41,168 nucleotides of DNA from Kiritimatiellia bacterium (GCA_007136425.1 SLGY01000009.1:1-41168); one strand, 5' to 3'. Shown: positions 21,261-30,237, counted from the stretch's first letter. Made by a program: numbers and translations. Notes: generated by a model from the letters alone, not told the origin.

Positions 21261-23957
21261 TTATTCCGCCCCCGCCAGGATATGGCGCGTCAACCGTTTT
21301 TCAATTTCGGCCACGAAGAATACGATCACGCCGCCGCCGATCAACCATAGCCAGATATGCGGCGGAATCGGTGCGGTGCCGAAGAGTGTGTTCATGAACG
21401 GAACATAGGTGAACGCCATTTGCAGCGCGGCCAGGACGCCCACCAGCACGAACGCCATGCGGTTGTCGATGATGGTGCGGCTGATACTGGTTTCATACAG
21501 CTTGCGGCACGTAAAGAGATAGAAGACGTGCGCGATAATCAGCATGTTCACCGCAATGGTGCGCGCCTGTGCCAGGGCCGCATCGCCCATGCCCGCGCTG
21601 TAATTGAGAAGAAAGGCGGCGAAGGTGAACCCGCCGCTCAACAGGGAAATGAACCCGATACGCATGAAAAACGAACGCGCCAGAATCGGAGCATCCGGTT
21701 TCCGGGGTGGCCGTTTCATGACCAATTGCTCCATGGGTTCGACTGTGAGAGCGAGAGCGAGGGTGACGGCCGATACCATATTAACCCATAAGATTTGCAC
21801 CGGACTGATCGGCAACGTAATGCCGAGCAAAACGGCCACCATGATGACGCCGGCCTCCGCCCCGTTGGCCGGCAACAGAAAGAGAATGGTCTTTTTGATG
21901 TTATCGTAAATCGTGCGGCCTTCTTCAACGGCATGCACGATGGACGCGAAGTTGTCGTCCGCCAATACCATCTCGGCGGATTCCTTGGTGACTTCCGTGC
22001 CTTTGATGCCCATGGCAATGCCGATGTCGGCGTTCTTCAAGGCCGGCGCATCGTTGACGCCGTCGCCCGTCATGGCGGAAAGCATGCCCTGCGCCTGAAG
22101 CGCCTTGACCAGGCGGAGCTTGTGTTCAGGGTTCGTCCGCGCAAAGACATTATGCGTCTTCACTGCCTCAACGACCTCATCGTCGCTCATGCGTTCCAAT
22201 TGTGCGCCAGTGACGGGCTCTTCATCGGCCTTGATCCCCAGCTGTTTGGCGATGGCCTGGGCGGTGACGGCGTGGTCGCCGGTGATCATGATGACGCGTA
22301 TGCCGGCCTCCTTGCATTCCTCGATGGCTGCCAGGACCTCTTCGCGCGGCGGATCGATGAGTCCGGCGATCCCCAGAAACGTGAACCCCTTCTCCACCTC
22401 TTCGTGCTCGATATGATCTCGCCCTTCCTCTTCCCGGCGATAGGCGCAGGCGATGACCCGCTCGCCGCGTCCCCCGGTTTCCTCCATTTGTGCCGTCCAA
22501 AAATCGCGATCCATAGCTGCATCGCCATCGCGCATCAACATGCGATCACATCGTTCGAGCACACGCTCGGGTGCGCCGACCAGGTACGTCACCCGTTCGC
22601 CGTCTTGCTCGTCCAAGGTGGCCTTGTATTTGTGTTCCGACTCGAACGGAATATGATCAATGCGCTTCATCTCGACGTCGCGCAGGCCCGCCTTGTAGGC
22701 GAGCGTCATGAGGGCGCCTTCCGTCGGTGTGCCGTCCACCTTCCATTCGCCGTCATCGTTTTCGGAGATATGCGCGTCGTTGCAGGCGCGAATACCGTGC
22801 AGCAATTCACGCAGAACGGGCTCGCTGTCCGGTTCGACTTCCTTGCCTTCACGCGTGATGCGTCCTTCGGGCCGATAGCCGGCGCCTTCCGCCTCGTAGA
22901 CGGCGTCGGCGGTGACGACGGAACGGGCGGTCATTTCATTGCGCGTGAGGGTCCCGGTCTTGTCGGAACAGATAACGCTGACGGAACCGAGCGTTTCGAC
23001 CGATGGCAGTCGCCGGATGATGGCGTTCCGTCTTGCCATGCGCTGTACGCCCAATGCGAGCGTAATTGTCAGGATGGCGGGGAGCCCCTCCGGTATGAAG
23101 GCTACGACGATACTGATCGCCGCAAGGAACATTTCCTGGAGTTCAAATTGCTGCACCAGCAGGCCGTAGGCAAAGAAGAGGGTGGCGACAACAACGATAA
23201 TGACGGATAGCAATTTGCCGAAACGATCGATCTTCACGAGCAACGGCGTCTTGCGTTCGGCCACTTCGCTGATCATCTGATTGATCTTGCCGAGTTCGGT
23301 GTGCGTGCCGGTTGCGATTACGACTCCGACGGCTTCGCCATACGTGATGGTGGTGCCGGAAAAGGCCATGTTGGTGCGGTCGCCCAATACCGCATCTTCT
23401 TTAACGGGGTCGACCGCCTTCTCGACTTCTTCCGATTCGCCGGTCAAGGCGGACTCTTCCGCCCGCAGGCTTTTGACGGTGAGCAGGCGCAGATCGGCGG
23501 GTACCTTGTCGCCGGACCGCAATCGGACGAGGTCGCCCGGAACGAGTTCCTCGGCGTTGACGCGTGCCCGTTTCCCGTTGCGGATGATGTTGGCGTCCAG
23601 GGAGAGCATCTTGCGGATGCCTTCCAGTGCGCGTTCGGCCCGGCCTTCCTGTATGAAGCTCACCGTCACGTTGATCAGCACCACCGCAACGATGACGCCG
23701 GCCTCGATCCATTCGCCGAGCGCGGCGGCTATGACGGAGGCCGCGAGGAGGAGGTAGATCAGCACATTGTGAAACTGGACCAGGAAACGAAGGAGCGGTC
23801 CGCGTTTCTTTTTCTCGGGCAACTTGTTCGGGCCGTATTGCTCAAGGCGCGTGCGCGCTTCCTCATCGGAGATTCCTCGTTCCGCGTCCGTATGGAATGC
23901 GTCCAGGGTTTGCTCGACGGGAAGGGCATGCCATGCTTTCGATGGTTCATTTTCCAT
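21261..23957 (-). CDS. P-type cation-transporting ATPase, type II
   Basis: This 898-residue P2-type ATPase pumps cations across the inner membrane. Visible parts: the cation N-domain (about residues 5-65), actuator motif L-T-G-E-S-E (about 171-176), membrane segment 4 with P-E-G-L-P (289-293), phosphorylation site D332-K-T-G-T-L-T, and hinge T-G-D-G-V-N-D-A-P. The C-terminal cation ATPase region has six helices. P-E-G-L and segment 5 N-G-A-E fit Ca2+-ATPases. Segment 6 reads V-N-M-V-S-A-V where SERCA-like pumps have N-L-V-T-D-G, so a key liganding Asp is absent and specificity is open (Ca2+, Na+ or other). It follows the thioredoxin-fold gene and dut on the same strand. Confidence 0.9.
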   Translation of the reverse strand: MENEPSKAWHALPVEQTLDAFHTDAERGISDEEARTRLEQYGPNKLPEKKKRGPLLRFLVQFHNVLIYLLLAASVIAAALGEWIEAGVIVAVVLINVTVSFIQEGRAERALEGIRKMLSLDANIIRNGKRARVNAEELVPGDLVRLRSGDKVPADLRLLTVKSLRAEESALTGESEEVEKAVDPVKEDAVLGDRTNMAFSGTTITYGEAVGVVIATGTHTELGKINQMISEVAERKTPLLVKIDRFGKLLSVIIVVVATLFFAYGLLVQQFELQEMFLAAISIVVAFIPEGLPAILTITLALGVQRMARRNAIIRRLPSVETLGSVSVICSDKTGTLTRNEMTARSVVTADAVYEAEGAGYRPEGRITREGKEVEPDSEPVLRELLHGIRACNDAHISENDDGEWKVDGTPTEGALMTLAYKAGLRDVEMKRIDHIPFESEHKYKATLDEQDGERVTYLVGAPERVLERCDRMLMRDGDAAMDRDFWTAQMEETGGRGERVIACAYRREEEGRDHIEHEEVEKGFTFLGIAGLIDPPREEVLAAIEECKEAGIRVIMITGDHAVTAQAIAKQLGIKADEEPVTGAQLERMSDDEVVEAVKTHNVFARTNPEHKLRLVKALQAQGMLSAMTGDGVNDAPALKNADIGIAMGIKGTEVTKESAEMVLADDNFASIVHAVEEGRTIYDNIKKTILFLLPANGAEAGVIMVAVLLGITLPISPVQILWVNMVSAVTLALALTVEPMEQLVMKRPPRKPDAPILARSFFMRIGFISLLSGGFTFAAFLLNYSAGMGDAALAQARTIAVNMLIIAHVFYLFTCRKLYETSISRTIIDNRMAFVLVGVLAALQMAFTYVPFMNTLFGTAPIPPHIWLWLIGGGVIVFFVAEIEKRLTRHILAGAE

Positions 23958-24026
23958 ATGGTACTAATCCCGGAAATGCGGCTTGAGGGGTCGGTGCGTC
24001 GTATGCCGGTGCGGCAGGGGAAACGG

Positions 24027-24611
24027 CTAGTCGTCTTCCTCGCGATAACGCGCGCTGCTGTTTTCTATGATCAATTCTTCCAGCGCTGCGGGCGACTTCA
24101 GTTCGGGGCGCCCGCCAGGCCAGTCGAACACGCTGATCGAGCGCCGACGCCCGCCCGGATGAATAAGAACGACGGTTGGCCCTTCCCAGAGCCGGAATTG
24201 TTCGGCGATTTCGCGTGTTTCCGCGTCCGACGGGAGGCGCAGTTCGACCTTGATGTAGTCGCGGAGTAACCGCTGGATATTGCCCGCCCGCAGACCCCGG
24301 TTTTCCCACCAGTTACATAAACCGCGCGCACCGGACGGAGAGTTGTGCTTGATGTAGAGAAAGATGTCAGCGTCCGTTGCCTGCTGCAACTCAAGGGCGC
24401 GTTCATAGCCGCGCGCACGGGTCAGGAAACGATTGGGAATCCGGGGCGTTTCCTCGTCGCCCTCGGCGTCATTCATCTCCTCTTGTTCTTGCTGATATAC
24501 TTCGTGCACCGCCGGCGGCGGCCATTGTGCTTGCTGTTGGGCGTCGGCGACCAACGCGCCGCACCACATCAGCGCGGCTATGGACAGGTAAAGCCGATCA
24601 TTCCATCTCAT
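24027..24611 (-). CDS. Exported thioredoxin-fold protein with a single cysteine at the active-site position
   Basis: ATG 24611 is chosen because AAGGAGA lies seven bases upstream. The 194-residue product has a signal peptide (residues 1-24, ending A-D-A) and an acidic linker. A domain (about 80-185) follows with the thioredoxin-like order: strand I-F-L-Y-I-K, then G-L-C-N-W-W in the place of CxxC, then I-K-V-E-L, then W-E-G-P-T-V-V-L-I-H-P-G-G carrying the cis-Pro. Cys99 is retained but the second active-site cysteine is replaced by Trp102, so disulfide exchange of the usual kind is unlikely. Function unknown. It lies between dut and the ATPase gene with short gaps and may be cotranscribed with both. 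Confidence 0.65.
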   Translation of the reverse strand: MRWNDRLYLSIAALMWCGALVADAQQQAQWPPPAVHEVYQQEQEEMNDAEGDEETPRIPNRFLTRARGYERALELQQATDADIFLYIKHNSPSGARGLCNWWENRGLRAGNIQRLLRDYIKVELRLPSDAETREIAEQFRLWEGPTVVLIHPGGRRRSISVFDWPGGRPELKSPAALEELIIENSSARYREEDD

Positions 24612-24664
24612 GACCAATCTCCTTCTACCCTGACTACTGCACACTGAACACTGAACACTCTCTT

Positions 24665-25051
24665 CTACACCGTCACGTTTTTGTTGTCGCCCTCGTCTTT
24701 CGTGTCGTACCCGGAATCCTGACGTTGGAAGTTAACCTCGTTTTTTTTCAAATACAAGGTGTACACGTCGTCGGCGCTCAGCCCGAGAACTTGTGCCAGC
24801 GATACGACGAAGTGGATCATATCCACAACTTCCACCCGCGCGTTCTGTTTGTCAAAATGCTGGTATTTGGCCCACCATTTCCAGGGCACGCTGTCGGTCA
24901 GCTCGGCAAGTTCCTGGGAAAGGGCGCGGCAATAGTTCAGCGTCCACGTCTGCTGCTCTTCTTCGGACATCGTGTCCGGCCGGACGCCGATCCGCGCGTT
25001 CAGCTCTTTTTGCATGCGGAAGATTTCGCGTAACATGTCTTGTTCGGCCAT
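24665..25051 (-). CDS. dut: Dimeric dUTPase (dUTPase_2, all-alpha NTP pyrophosphatase)
   Basis: The 128-residue protein belongs to the all-alpha (MazG-like) dUTPases that hydrolyse dUTP/dUDP to dUMP and so limit uracil in DNA. Seen motifs: Q-E-L-A-E-L-T-D-S with the first metal-binding acids, E-V-V-D-M-I-H-F-V-V-S with the second pair, and K-N-E-V-N-F-x-R-Q-D-x-G-Y near the end for nucleotide binding. The start is ATG 25051, with GAGGT upstream; the frame is open to 25105. The length is short but complete for bacterial members. It is divergent from the psiE-like gene. Confidence 0.85.
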   Translation of the reverse strand: MAEQDMLREIFRMQKELNARIGVRPDTMSEEEQQTWTLNYCRALSQELAELTDSVPWKWWAKYQHFDKQNARVEVVDMIHFVVSLAQVLGLSADDVYTLYLKKNEVNFQRQDSGYDTKDEGDNKNVTV

Positions 25052-25174
25052 GAATAGAACCTCGATTTTATGCGGACGTGCGATTCTGCGGTACGAGCGA
25101 AGCATAAGCTACACGAACAGCTCCCGTCAACGCGCCCGTTGACGTTTCGCAGGGCTTCGGGTAGCGTGCCCTGC

Positions 25175-25696
25175 ATGGGAAACGAAACCGGAACAGAGAA
25201 AGACCACCTGGTCACGCGCCCGGATGGGAGCCATAGCCGGCCGGCCTCCTTTATTCAGCGCGCCGCAAAGAACTCCGAACGCCTGATTGTCATGGGACTG
25301 ATCATTCTCATGGCCGTGGTTCTGCTGTTGGCGACGATCGAATTGGGACGACAAGTCTTGCTGGCTGTAATAGAGCCGCCGTGGTTTGTTTTGGATCTGG
25401 ATAAATTGCTGGATTTGTTCGGGGTATTCATGCTCGTGCTCATCGGTATTGAGTTGCTCGATACGATCAAGGTCTATTTCAACGAACGCGTGGTCCATGT
25501 GGAGGTGGTCCTGCTGGTGGCGATGATCGCTGTTGCGCGTAAGGTAATCGTGCTGGAACCCGACGAATACGATCCGATGACCCTGGTCGGGATCGCGCTG
25601 CTCGTGGTTACCCTGGCCGTGGGCTATTACATGATCAAGCGGGCGGCCGACAAGCACGGCTCCACCAAAACGGGATCGGAATCTAAATCACGGTGA
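25175..25696 (+). CDS. psiE: PsiE-family inner-membrane protein
   Basis: The 173-residue protein has four predicted membrane helices (about residues 37-60, 80-100, 108-125 and 138-156). Between them lies the PsiE/DUF4149-type pattern F-G-V-F-M-L-V-L-I-G-I-E-L-L-D-T-I-K-V-Y, followed by a conserved V-A-R-K-V-I-V-L-E. PsiE was named for induction by phosphate starvation in E. coli; its biochemical role is unknown. ATG 25175 is the most credible start although no strong ribosome-binding site precedes it. It heads a co-directional run with trxB and the ABC exporter. The symbol is by family only. Confidence 0.7.
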   Translation: MGNETGTEKDHLVTRPDGSHSRPASFIQRAAKNSERLIVMGLIILMAVVLLLATIELGRQVLLAVIEPPWFVLDLDKLLDLFGVFMLVLIGIELLDTIKVYFNERVVHVEVVLLVAMIAVARKVIVLEPDEYDPMTLVGIALLVVTLAVGYYMIKRAADKHGSTKTGSESKSR

Positions 25697-25729
25697 CCCC
25701 CGCCGCTAGGATGCAGGGAAGGAGAGACG

Positions 25730-26653
25730 ATGGAACGAGTGATTATTCTGGGTACCGGCCCGGCCGGATTGACGGCGGCGCTGTACACCGCGCGAGCCAA
25801 TCTTGAACCGCTGGTAATCGAAGGCCTGGAGCCGGGAGGCCAATTGACCACCACGACCGAAGTGGAGAACTATCCCGGTTTTGTGGAGGGCATCATGGGC
25901 CCCGATCTGATGGACATCATGCGTCGCCAGGCGGAACGGTTCGGCGCACGCTATAAAGCCGGGCTGGTCGAATCCGTCGATTTCGAACCCGGCGCGCACA
26001 AGATCCATCTCGACGGCGGGGATACCGTCGAGGCCGCCACGGTGATTATCTCCACCGGCGCACGCGCCAAGTATCTGGGACTGGAATCGGAACAGAAACT
26101 TATCGGGCGCGGGGTGACCTCCTGTGCGACGTGTGACGGCGCATTCTATCGCAACATGCCCATCGCCGTGGTGGGCGGGGGCGATAGCGCCATGGAAGAG
26201 GCGTTGTTCCTGACGCGTTTTACCTCGGATATTACCCTCATCCATCGGCGCGACGAATTGCGCGCGTCGAAGATCATGGCCGACCGGGTATTGAACAACG
26301 ATAAGATCAACATCCGTTGGGATACGGTCGTGGAAGAGGTCTTGGACGTGGAGAAAAACGAAGTGACCGGCCTGAAACTCAAGAACGTGAAGACCGGTGA
26401 ACAGTCCGAAATCGAGATCAAAGGCCTCTTCATGGCTATCGGTCACGAACCGAACACGAAACCGTTCCAGGGCAAGCTCGACATGGACGAGGTGGGCTAC
26501 ATCCAGGCGAACAATACCAGAACCAATGTGGAAGGCGTCTTTGCTGCGGGGGATGTTCAGGACTCGGTCTATCGACAGGCCATTACCGCCGCCGGTACCG
26601 GTTGCATGGCTGCGCTTGAGGCCGAGCGTTACCTGGAATCGAAGGGGCAATGA
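25730..26653 (+). CDS. trxB: Thioredoxin reductase
   Basis: The 307-residue flavoprotein transfers electrons from NAD(P)H via FAD to thioredoxin. Seen are the N-terminal FAD motif G-T-G-P-A-G, the redox-active C-A-T-C (about residues 132-135), the NAD(P)H-binding G-G-G-D-S-A, H-R-R-D downstream of it, and the FAD-closing G-V-F-A-A-G-D-V. The length is typical of low-molecular-weight TrxB. H-R-R-D-E-L-R fits the NADPH-type pocket. AAGGAGA precedes ATG 25730 by a normal distance. The stop overlaps the ABC exporter's start as ATGA. Confidence 0.95.
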   Translation: MERVIILGTGPAGLTAALYTARANLEPLVIEGLEPGGQLTTTTEVENYPGFVEGIMGPDLMDIMRRQAERFGARYKAGLVESVDFEPGAHKIHLDGGDTVEAATVIISTGARAKYLGLESEQKLIGRGVTSCATCDGAFYRNMPIAVVGGGDSAMEEALFLTRFTSDITLIHRRDELRASKIMADRVLNNDKINIRWDTVVEEVLDVEKNEVTGLKLKNVKTGEQSEIEIKGLFMAIGHEPNTKPFQGKLDMDEVGYIQANNTRTNVEGVFAAGDVQDSVYRQAITAAGTGCMAALEAERYLESKGQ

Positions 26654-28404
26654 GCGAAAAGAAGTCCAGACGCAAGCTGGGCAAGAAGGAATGGGCCACC
26701 TACGGACGGCTCATCCGCTACGCGCGGCCCTATATGGGGCGCCTCATCATCGGCACCCTGTTCGGCATCGTCTTTGCCGGATCGACCGCCGGAATCCTGC
26801 CTGCGGTCAAGAACACGTTGGCGGAGCTGTTCGATCCCGAGAAGATGGGATGGAGCGCGATTGTCGGCGTGGCTATTGTTCTCCCCATCCTCGGCTTGAT
26901 TCGCGGGGCGGGCTACTACTTGAGTATGTATTTCATTCAATGGGTCGGGTTACGGGTCGTGCATGACTTGCGTATTGCCGTGTTTGATCGCCTGCAGGAA
27001 TTGTCGGTCTATTATTATACCCGCCATAAGGTCGGCGAACTGATCTCGCGAACCGCGAACGACACGATGATGGTCGAACGCGCCGTGTCTACGGTATTGG
27101 GCGATCTGGTGCGACAACCGTTCGTGTTGCTGTTTCTGCTCGGGGTCCTGGTCTGGTTGGACCCGGTGCTGGCCTTTCTGAGCCTGGTTGTGTTCCCGAT
27201 CTGCATCGTGCCCGTCGCGGCATTCGGGCGGCGGGTTCGACGAAATGCCCGGGAAGCGCAATCCAAACTTGCGGATATCGTGTCGATCCTCCAGGAAAGC
27301 ATTACGGGCGTGCGGGTGGTCAAGGCCTTCGGCATGGAACCCTATGAACGGAAACGGTTTGCGGAACAGTGCCGTAACGTGTTCAACCGGTTGATGAAAG
27401 TGGCCAAGGCGAAGGCGGCGATTGAACCGATCATCGTGGAGATTTCCATTATCGGCATTTCCTTGATCCTCATATATGCGCACCTCACCGCTATGGCCAT
27501 GGAGACGTTCTTCACCTTCGGCCTGGCCCTCGTGGCGCTGTATGAACCGGCCAAGAAGCTTAGTCGCGTGCATTTGACCATTCAACAGAGCTCGGCCGCC
27601 GCCGACCGTATTTTCGAGGTGCTCGACGAGCAAACCACCATCCAGAATCGGCCGAATGCGGCGCCGTTGGAAGATCCCGTGGAGCGGGTGGAGTTCGCAG
27701 GGGTTGGCTTCGCCTATGATCTGGAACCCGTTTTGCAGGACATTTCCTTTACCGTGCGCGCCGGCGAATGTGTCGCGTTTGTCGGCAGTTCCGGATCGGG
27801 CAAGACGACGCTGGTCAGCTTGTTGCCGCGTTTCTTTGATCCAGTCAGCGGCTGTATCAAAGTCAATGGACGGGATATTCGCGACTACACACTTGAATCC
27901 TTGCGGAGAAAAATCGGGTTGGTTACGCAGGACACCTTTCTGTTCAACGACACCATAGGGAACAACATCGCTTACGGGCGGGCGGATGCGGATCAGGCGG
28001 CCATCGAAAACGCGGCTAAGCGCGCGCATGCGCACGACTTCATTTGTGCCTTGCCGGAAGGGTATGACACCGTCGCCGGCGATCGCGGGGTGCGGCTCTC
28101 GGGCGGGCAATGTCAGCGTGTGGCCATTGCGCGGGCCATTCTCCGCAATCCGCCGATCATGATCCTTGACGAGGCGACCAGCGCGCTCGACACGGAATCG
28201 GAACGATTGGTGCAGGCGGCGTTGGACGAATTGATGGCGAACCGCACGGTCTTTGCCATTGCGCACCGGCTTTCCACTATTCAACACGCCGACCGCATCA
28301 TTGTGCTGGATAAAGGACGTATCGCCGAAACCGGTACGCACGACGAGTTGTTGAAGCAAAGCGGACTGTACCGCTACCTGTACGATCTGCAGTTTCAGGT
28401 TTGA
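26650..28404 (+). CDS. msbA: MsbA-type ABC exporter, fused membrane and ATPase domains
   Basis: The 584-residue half-transporter has six membrane helices (about residues 35-320). The nucleotide-binding domain shows Walker A G-S-S-G-S-G-K-T-T, Q-loop V-T-Q-D-T, signature L-S-G-G-Q, Walker B I-M-I-L-D-E-A-T-S-A-L-D and the H-loop A-H-R-L-S-T-I. It would work as a homodimer. The length and sequence style fit the MsbA lipid A flippase group, but multidrug exporters look alike, so the substrate is inferred. It is coupled to trxB by a four-base overlap. Confidence 0.9.
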   Translation: MSEKKSRRKLGKKEWATYGRLIRYARPYMGRLIIGTLFGIVFAGSTAGILPAVKNTLAELFDPEKMGWSAIVGVAIVLPILGLIRGAGYYLSMYFIQWVGLRVVHDLRIAVFDRLQELSVYYYTRHKVGELISRTANDTMMVERAVSTVLGDLVRQPFVLLFLLGVLVWLDPVLAFLSLVVFPICIVPVAAFGRRVRRNAREAQSKLADIVSILQESITGVRVVKAFGMEPYERKRFAEQCRNVFNRLMKVAKAKAAIEPIIVEISIIGISLILIYAHLTAMAMETFFTFGLALVALYEPAKKLSRVHLTIQQSSAAADRIFEVLDEQTTIQNRPNAAPLEDPVERVEFAGVGFAYDLEPVLQDISFTVRAGECVAFVGSSGSGKTTLVSLLPRFFDPVSGCIKVNGRDIRDYTLESLRRKIGLVTQDTFLFNDTIGNNIAYGRADADQAAIENAAKRAHAHDFICALPEGYDTVAGDRGVRLSGGQCQRVAIARAILRNPPIMILDEATSALDTESERLVQAALDELMANRTVFAIAHRLSTIQHADRIIVLDKGRIAETGTHDELLKQSGLYRYLYDLQFQV

Positions 28405-28421
28405 GACGGACAATATCGGTC

Positions 28422-28739
28422 ATGAAACTTTCTTATCGATCAGATGCTCCGAAGTTCTACGGTATTCTCGCCCTCATCCTGCTGGGCCTCGCCGTATGGC
28501 ACGGCATTGATGGTTGGGTTCCCCAGGAACGTTGGTTGGAGCAGTATCCGGAATTCCCGGAGGCCTGGTACGATATGAGGCCGCGTGAGTTTTACGCATA
28601 CAATCGCTGGACCGGCCTGCTGCTGGGCATCGGCGCGCTGATCTGCGGTGCGATCAGCCTGCACAGTCGCCTGACGCTGAAGAAACAGGGCGACGTGCTT
28701 GATGACTGGACCGCCGCCCGGCGAGGCCGAAAAGAGTAG
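28422..28739 (+). CDS. Small membrane protein of unknown function
   Basis: This 105-residue product has two hydrophobic segments (about residues 12-30 and 66-85) separated by a loop rich in Trp, Tyr and Pro (W-V-P-Q-E-R-W-L-E-Q-Y ... W-Y-D-M-R-P), and a basic C-terminus. No family was recognised. ATG 28422 is preferred; a TTG at 28401 overlaps the exporter stop and would add seven residues. The close spacing to the exporter suggests a shared transcript and perhaps a linked role in the envelope. Confidence 0.6.
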   Translation: MKLSYRSDAPKFYGILALILLGLAVWHGIDGWVPQERWLEQYPEFPEAWYDMRPREFYAYNRWTGLLLGIGALICGAISLHSRLTLKKQGDVLDDWTAARRGRKE

Positions 28740-28773
28740 GGGCACTGATTGGAGCAGAAACTTTCAAGACACC

Positions 28774-28802
28774 TTGACAGGTTTAGGGGAATGCCGTATA
28801 TA
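28774..28802 (+). promoter_or_regulatory. Sigma-70-type promoter of the DEAD-box helicase gene
   Basis: TTGACA (28774-28779) and TATATA (28797-28802) are separated by exactly 17 bases. The -35 is perfect and the -10 is close to consensus. Transcription would start near 28809, giving a leader of about 120 bases before ATG 28930. Confidence 0.75.
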
Positions 28803-28836
28803 CGCATCATCAATTGATTTGCATCCAGCAGATCAG

Positions 28837-28907
28837 GGCTGCAAAGCGTGCAGCCGTTTCTTTCCCTACACGTCCGGCAGGCAGAGAGTTTTGACAATAT
28901 CCGGACG
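28837..28907 (+). promoter_or_regulatory. Structured 5' leader of the helicase mRNA (two hairpins)
   Basis: Hairpin 1 is GGCTGC/GCAGCC with a seven-base loop (28837-28855), followed by a T/C-rich stretch. Hairpin 2 is CGTCCGG (28871-28877) with CCGGACG (28901-28907) across a 23-base loop, ending 22 bases before the start codon. Long structured leaders are known for cold-inducible DEAD-box genes; the role here is inferred. Confidence 0.5.
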
Positions 28908-28929
28908 ACTGTAGAAGAAAGAAAAGACC

Positions 28930-30237
28930 ATGACACAAGACAACGTGTTCTCGGCTCTCATTGAGCCGATTCAACGGGCCGTAACCGAAGAGGGTTACAC
29001 TACGCCCACGCCGATTCAGAAACAGGCCATCCCGCAATTGGTGCAGGGTCGTGACTTGTTGGGCTGTGCGCAGACCGGGACCGGCAAGACTGCCGCTTTC
29101 ACCCTGCCACTGCTTCAAGCGTTAACGCAGAACCCGAAGAAGTCCGGACCCGGCAAACCGCGCGCGCTCATTCTTACCCCCACACGCGAACTGGCCGCCC
29201 AGATCGATAACAGTATCAAGACCTACGGTCGACATGTCCGCGTGTCGCACACCGTGATCTTCGGCGGCGTCGGCCAGCAGCCGCAGGTGCGTGCGCTGCA
29301 GCGCGGTTGTGATGTGGTTACGGCCACGCCGGGCCGCTTGCTTGACCTCATGGAACAGGGCTTCATCAAGCTGGATCAGGTTGAACTCTTCGTTCTCGAC
29401 GAAGCCGATCGTATGCTCGATATGGGATTCATTCCGGCCGTGCGTAAGGTTGTTTCCAGGCTGCCGAAACAACGTCATTCGCTGTTCTTCTCGGCCACCA
29501 TGCCCCCGGTCATTGCCGGTCTTGCCAAGGAGTTGCTGCGGGACCCGGTACAGATCACGATAGATCCCGGCCAGCCGACCGTAGAGCGCATTGCACAGAA
29601 GCTGATGTTCGTCGATAGAGAGAATAAAGACGCCTTGCTCGTCGATTTGATTGCCGGACAGAACATGGACAAGGTGTTGGTTTTTACGCGCACAAAACAT
29701 GGTGCGGACAAGGTGGTCAAGAAACTGGTCGCCGCGCGTATTTCCGCTTCGGCGATCCATGGCAACAAGTCCCAGACAAATCGTACGTCGGCCTTGAACG
29801 GGTTTAGAACCGGTAAAGTGCGTGCGTTGGTCGCCACCGATATCGCTGCGCGAGGGTTGGATGTGGACGGCATTACGCACGTTGTAAATTACGACCTGTG
29901 CGAGGAACCCGAGACGTACGTACATCGCATCGGCCGAACGGCGCGTGCCGGCCTGGGAGGTGACGCCGTATCCTTCTGTGCGGCCCGTGAACGGGATATG
30001 TTGCGGGACATTGAGCGCACCATCTGTAAAAACATTCCGGTCGACGCAGCGCACGAATATCATTCCGACACCGCGCGCGATGCGCGCGGCGCCGATGCGC
30101 GGCCCGAGCCGAAGGGGCGTCGCGGCGGTGGCGGCGGTTCGCGGCGGCCCAAACAGCGCATGCGCATCAACGGCTCCTTTGGCGATGTCCGTCGCAACAG
30201 CCGGCGAAATGGCCGACGCCGTCGGCCCCTTGCTTGA
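28930..30237 (+). CDS. DEAD-box ATP-dependent RNA helicase, RhlE/CsdA-like
   Basis: The 435-residue protein unwinds short RNA duplexes using ATP. Motifs in order: Q motif (F...G-Y-T-T-P-T-P-I-Q), A-Q-T-G-T-G-K-T, P-T-R-E-L, the T-P-G-R box, D-E-A-D (about residues 156-159), S-A-T, then the C-terminal domain with A-T-D-I-A-A-R-G-L-D and H-R-I-G-R-T-A-R. The tail (about 375-435) is rich in Arg and Gly (R-R-G-G-G-G-G-S-R-R), a typical RNA-binding extension of RhlE-type helicases. It likely acts in ribosome assembly or cold adaptation. It has its own strong promoter and a long structured leader. Confidence 0.92.
   Translation: MTQDNVFSALIEPIQRAVTEEGYTTPTPIQKQAIPQLVQGRDLLGCAQTGTGKTAAFTLPLLQALTQNPKKSGPGKPRALILTPTRELAAQIDNSIKTYGRHVRVSHTVIFGGVGQQPQVRALQRGCDVVTATPGRLLDLMEQGFIKLDQVELFVLDEADRMLDMGFIPAVRKVVSRLPKQRHSLFFSATMPPVIAGLAKELLRDPVQITIDPGQPTVERIAQKLMFVDRENKDALLVDLIAGQNMDKVLVFTRTKHGADKVVKKLVAARISASAIHGNKSQTNRTSALNGFRTGKVRALVATDIAARGLDVDGITHVVNYDLCEEPETYVHRIGRTARAGLGGDAVSFCAARERDMLRDIERTICKNIPVDAAHEYHSDTARDARGADARPEPKGRRGGGGGSRRPKQRMRINGSFGDVRRNSRRNGRRRRPLA

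Noticed and set aside
21795-23210. 471-codon open frame antisense to the P-type ATPase
   Set aside because: The opposite strand encodes a complete ATPase with all motifs; the antisense product has no recognisable domain.
25706-26650. 314-codon open frame antisense to trxB
   Set aside because: It lies entirely over trxB, lacks a ribosome-binding site and has composition typical of a shadow frame.
26950-28413. 487-codon open frame antisense to the ABC exporter
   Set aside because: It mirrors a well-supported ABC transporter on the other strand. It arises from codon bias in GC-rich DNA and shows no protein-family motifs.
28891-28896. Second TTGACA as a promoter closer to the helicase gene
   Set aside because: No -10-like hexamer occurs at 16-18 bases downstream.
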